Shown piece by piece: positions 5,003-7,494 of a stretch of DNA of 7,494 bases. The translations under genes were made by a program, and so were the position numbers. A model generated the notes under the pieces. That model made no database searches, was not told the origin of the DNA, and saw nothing but the letters and a program-made list of their open reading frames with translations. This stretch comes from Chthoniobacterales bacterium (GTDB taxonomy: Bacteria; Verrucomicrobiota; Verrucomicrobiia; Chthoniobacterales; UBA10450). Numbering within the stretch: the first letter of the stretch is position 1; each line of letters starts with the position of its first letter. Location: positions 1 to 7,494 of the forward strand of contig JACCXA010000302.1 in NCBI GenBank assembly GCA_013697365.1, given 5' to 3'.

Positions 5003-6985
5003 ATGATTGCGCTGAAGGAAAATCTCAGCAGCGGTTTCGTGGAACGCATCCGCGCGATCTTCTCCGAAACCGGGCTGCTCGCGAAGGCGAAAAACTTCGA
5101 ATACCGCTCCGAGCAGCAGGAAATGGCGGTGGCGGTCGCGCAATCGCTCGAGCAGGAGCGGCACCTCGTGGTGGAAGCGGGGACCGGCGTCGGCAAGTCG
5201 ATCGCCTATCTGGTTCCATCGATCCTTTACGCGCTCGAGCAGCACAGGAAAGCGATCATCTCCACGCAGACGATTAATCTGCAAGAGCAGCTCCTCTACA
5301 AAGACATCCCGATCCTGAAGAAGATCCTGCCGGAAGAATTTGAAGCAGCCTTGATGAAGGGCCGGCAGAACTATCTCTGCCCGCGCCGTCTGGAGCGCGC
5401 CCTGCAGCAGGCGGATGAACTTTTCACCACCTCAGAGCAGGGTGAGTTGGGGCGCATTGCGGATTGGGCCCGCCGGACTACGGACGGTTCCCTGAGCGAT
5501 CTACCCATCGAGCCCGATACGAAAGTCTGGACGCAGGTTTGCAGCGAAGCGCACATCTGCACGACCAAAACGTGCGGACAGACGGCGAATTGCTTCTTCC
5601 AGCAAGCGCGGAAACGGCTGCTCGCGGCCGATGTGATCGTCGTCAATCACACGCTCCTCTTCATGTTGCTCGGCACGATGGAAGAGCAGGAGGAACGGGA
5701 GAGCGGCTACCTGTTTCCGAACGATTTCATCATTTTCGATGAAGCCCACACGATTGAACAGGTCGCCTCCCGCCAAATCGGAATCACCATTTCGCAATAC
5801 GGATTGCGGGCGACCATCCAACGGCTTTACAACGCGCGGACGCGCAAAGGCCTCTTCACCGTGACACGTGATGCCGCGGGGGTGACGCTGGCGGCCTCGC
5901 TGGCAGATGACGTAGATAGATTTTTCGACGCGATCGGGGAAGCGGCCGATTTTCGGAAAGGGCGCGAAGTGCGGGTGCGGCGAGTGGACTTTGTGCCGGA
6001 CACGATCAGCGCGCCGCTCGCCGCGTTACAGGTCCGGATCGTCGAAGTCGTGAAGCGCAGCGAAGACGAATTTCTGAAAGCTGAGCTGCAGGAACTGGGT
6101 CGTCGGATCCGAGATGCTCGCCTTGGGATCGGCATCTTCCTCGAGCAAAGCGCCATTGGGCACGTCTATTGGATCGAGCGCACGGGCAAGACAGCGCAGT
6201 TCTTTTCCCTCAATGCCGCGCCGATCGACATCGCCCCGGTTTTGCGCCGGATGATTTTTCGCGAGGATACGTGCGGCGTCATGACGAGCGCCACGCTGGC
6301 GGTCGGCCAGCGCGATCTCGCCTATTTCCGTCGGCGCGTCGGCGCGATGGAAGCCGATGCCTTGCAACTCGGAAGTCCTTTCGACTTCACCGCGCAGATG
6401 AAGTTGTTCGTCGTGCAGAAAATGCCCGACCCGCGGGACGCGCGTTACACGGCGGCGCTGGCCGAGTGGGTCGCGCACTTCCTCGAGGAGAGCGAAGGCC
6501 GCGCGTTTGTGCTTTTCACCAGTTATCGCGGCATGCAGGAGCTGGCCGAGGAAATGCAGCCGTTCTTTGCGAGCAAGAAGATGAACCTGCTCGTGCAGGG
6601 GCAGGGTGCGCCGCGCGGAAAACTGCTCGAGCAGTTTAAATCGACGGCGCGCAGCGTCCTCTTTGGCACGGACAGTTTCTGGATGGGGGTGGATGTGCCG
6701 GGTGACGCGCTCTCAAATGTCATCATCACACGCTTGCCTTTCGCAGTGCCGGATCATCCTTTGATCGAAGCCAAACTGGAACTGATCCAGGAACGCGGCG
6801 GCGATGCGTTTACGGAATACTCGCTCCCGGAAGCGATTCTGAAGTTGCGCCAGGGCGTGGGGCGCTTGATCCGGACAAAGAGCGACAAAGGGATCGTCGT
6901 CATTCTCGATAATCGGATCGTGACGAAGCCGTATGGGCGCGCGTTTCTGAAAGCATTACCGCAGTGCCCAGTGAAGATAATCTAG
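5003..6985 (+). CDS. dinG: DinG/XPD-family Fe-S DNA helicase (superfamily 2)
   Basis: The 660-residue protein shows the full set of helicase motifs: a Q-like motif YRSEQQEM (34-41), Walker A AGTGVGKS (59-66), motif Ia STQTINLQEQ (87-96), Walker B DEAH (246-249) preceded by VVNHTLL, motif V with FGTDSFWMGVDVPG, and motif VI QGVGRLIR (617-624) with arginine fingers Arg621 and Arg624. Cys126 (YLCPRR), Cys186, Cys191 and Cys197 have the DinG/XPD spacing for a 4Fe-4S cluster. Cys180 is an extra nearby cysteine. DinG unwinds DNA 5' to 3' and acts on R-loops, forks and D-loops; no N-terminal exonuclease domain is present. The frame is open from 4706, but the extra 99 residues are antisense to the permease gene. 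The ATG at 5003 starts right before the helicase domain. E. coli dinG is an SOS gene, but only half an operator (GTTCAAAT, 4992-4999) is visible here. Confidence 0.93.
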   Translation: MIALKENLSSGFVERIRAIFSETGLLAKAKNFEYRSEQQEMAVAVAQSLEQERHLVVEAGTGVGKSIAYLVPSILYALEQHRKAIISTQTINLQEQLLYKDIPILKKILPEEFEAALMKGRQNYLCPRRLERALQQADELFTTSEQGELGRIADWARRTTDGSLSDLPIEPDTKVWTQVCSEAHICTTKTCGQTANCFFQQARKRLLAADVIVVNHTLLFMLLGTMEEQEERESGYLFPNDFIIFDEAHTIEQVASRQIGITISQYGLRATIQRLYNARTRKGLFTVTRDAAGVTLAASLADDVDRFFDAIGEAADFRKGREVRVRRVDFVPDTISAPLAALQVRIVEVVKRSEDEFLKAELQELGRRIRDARLGIGIFLEQSAIGHVYWIERTGKTAQFFSLNAAPIDIAPVLRRMIFREDTCGVMTSATLAVGQRDLAYFRRRVGAMEADALQLGSPFDFTAQMKLFVVQKMPDPRDARYTAALAEWVAHFLEESEGRAFVLFTSYRGMQELAEEMQPFFASKKMNLLVQGQGAPRGKLLEQFKSTARSVLFGTDSFWMGVDVPGDALSNVIITRLPFAVPDHPLIEAKLELIQERGGDAFTEYSLPEAILKLRQGVGRLIRTKSDKGIVVILDNRIVTKPYGRAFLKALPQCPVKII

Positions 6986-6997
6986 TTTTCAGTCTAT

Positions 6998-7013
6998 ACG
7001 CTCAATTGAACAT
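6998..7013 (+). promoter_or_regulatory. Degenerate LexA-like site upstream of the 7032 gene
   Basis: ACGCTC-AATT-GAACAT has a perfect right half (GAACAT) and a left half differing at two of six positions from the imuA operator. Against the core TGTTC-N4-GAACA it matches 8 of 10. It lies in the 46-nt gap between dinG and the next gene, with 18 nt between the site and that gene's ATG, and again contains TTGAAC on the gene's strand. Position favours a regulatory role, but the site is weaker than the other two and may be chance or a promoter element only. Confidence 0.35.
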
Positions 7014-7031
7014 TATTACACTCTGGCTTAA

Positions 7032-7494
7032 ATGAATAACGTGAAGCGATTTCTCCTGCCGCTGGCGATTGCGATTCCTTCGCTCGCGGCTGGCATAGCC
7101 ATTGGTCATTTCACTACGCCGGTTTCGTCGGTTTCACCGGCGCTTCAAGGGCCGAGCTCTTCCGCGCCTTCGCTGCCTCTCGCCGCAGTGGATGCAACTC
7201 TGAGCCAAACCGAAGGGAACAGCCCTCAGACGGATTCTGTTGAAAGCGCCGTCGCTCTCGCTCCGGCCGATAATTCCAGCGAGAGCATCATCACCCGCAT
7301 CAAGGGGGCTTTGGGCCGACCGGGCGGACGCCGCACTTACGCCACCTTCAGCAAGCTCGCCGATTCGATCGACGAGAAGAACGTGCACGAAGTCCTCGCC
7401 TTTGTCAGCGACCTGCAGAAGCCACAGGAGAAAAGCATGCTCGTTTCCCTCGTGGTCGGCCGCTGGGCGGAGTTCGACTCGCAGGCCGCGATCG
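7032..7494 (+). CDS. Exported or membrane-anchored protein of unknown function (partial, C-terminus outside window)
   Basis: The ATG at 7032-7034 opens a frame that stays open to the window end (154 complete codons). It begins 46 nt after dinG. The N-terminus is basic then hydrophobic, MNNVKRFLLPLAIAIPSLAA (1-20), continuing to Gly25. This is a signal peptide or single membrane anchor; no clear Ala-X-Ala cleavage site is seen. Residues 28-86 are low in complexity and rich in Ser, Pro, Ala and Thr, consistent with a periplasmic linker. From about 87 the sequence becomes helical (IITRIKGAL, then TYATFSKLADSIDEKNVHEV), ending with RWAEFDSQAAI at 144-154. That motif resembles the repeating RWAexDPxAAlawa units of long helical-repeat proteins I associate with Verrucomicrobiota. 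I cannot name a function. No strong Shine-Dalgarno sequence precedes the start. A degenerate LexA-like site lies just upstream. Confidence 0.8.
   Translation, partial: MNNVKRFLLPLAIAIPSLAAGIAIGHFTTPVSSVSPALQGPSSSAPSLPLAAVDATLSQTEGNSPQTDSVESAVALAPADNSSESIITRIKGALGRPGGRRTYATFSKLADSIDEKNVHEVLAFVSDLQKPQEKSMLVSLVVGRWAEFDSQAAI

Noticed and set aside
7134..7388. Minus-strand open frame near the right end
   Set aside because: It is antisense to the exported-protein gene, whose signal peptide and domain layout are more convincing.
1..7494. CRISPR array, tRNA or rRNA gene, transposase, toxin-antitoxin or phage-defence system
   Set aside because: No regular direct repeats, cloverleaf structure or relevant protein motifs were seen. 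The genes are ordinary chromosomal functions.

Overview
The window looks like a chromosomal housekeeping segment, about 60% G+C by eye, from a Gram-negative bacterium, most likely a member of the Verrucomicrobiota (Chthoniobacterales/Spartobacteria-like). This placement is inferred. It rests on the LptF/G-type permease, which implies an outer membrane, on a lexA-imuA arrangement with LexA operators of the form TGTTC-N4-GAACA, and on an RWAexDPxAA-type motif in the last gene, which I associate with that phylum. No 16S or other phylogenetic marker is present to settle it.

Positions 1-4882 carry seven genes, all on the minus strand. In transcription order they are an LptF/LptG-family permease (GTG start at 4882), an unrecognised 167-aa conserved-looking protein, a tRNA-dihydrouridine synthase, an IscA/ErpA-type Fe-S carrier, an HscB-like J-domain co-chaperone, the SOS repressor LexA, and a RecA-like ImuA protein cut by the window edge. 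Three junctions (permease/hypothetical, hypothetical/dus, iscA/hscB) are 4-nt ATGA overlaps, which suggests two translationally coupled blocks. A 94-bp gap separates the blocks and holds no recognisable signal.

The strongest regulatory content is at the left end. lexA and imuA are each preceded by a LexA operator sharing the identical 12-mer GTTCAAATGAAC. This predicts autoregulation of lexA and independent SOS induction of imuA. The usual partners imuB and dnaE2 would be expected beyond position 1.

Positions 4883-5002 are a divergent intergenic region with an imperfect inverted repeat. On the plus strand follow a complete DinG/XPD-family helicase with all four predicted Fe-S cysteines (5003-6985) and the N-terminal part of an exported or membrane-anchored protein of unknown function (7032 to the window end). 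A degenerate LexA-like site lies just upstream of the latter.

Functionally the window mixes DNA-damage response (lexA, imuA, dinG), Fe-S biogenesis (iscA, hscB), which could supply the helicase cluster, tRNA modification, and envelope lipid export. I see no mobile element, CRISPR array, RNA gene or convincing new defence system. The most useful leads are the SOS operators and the two poorly characterised proteins.
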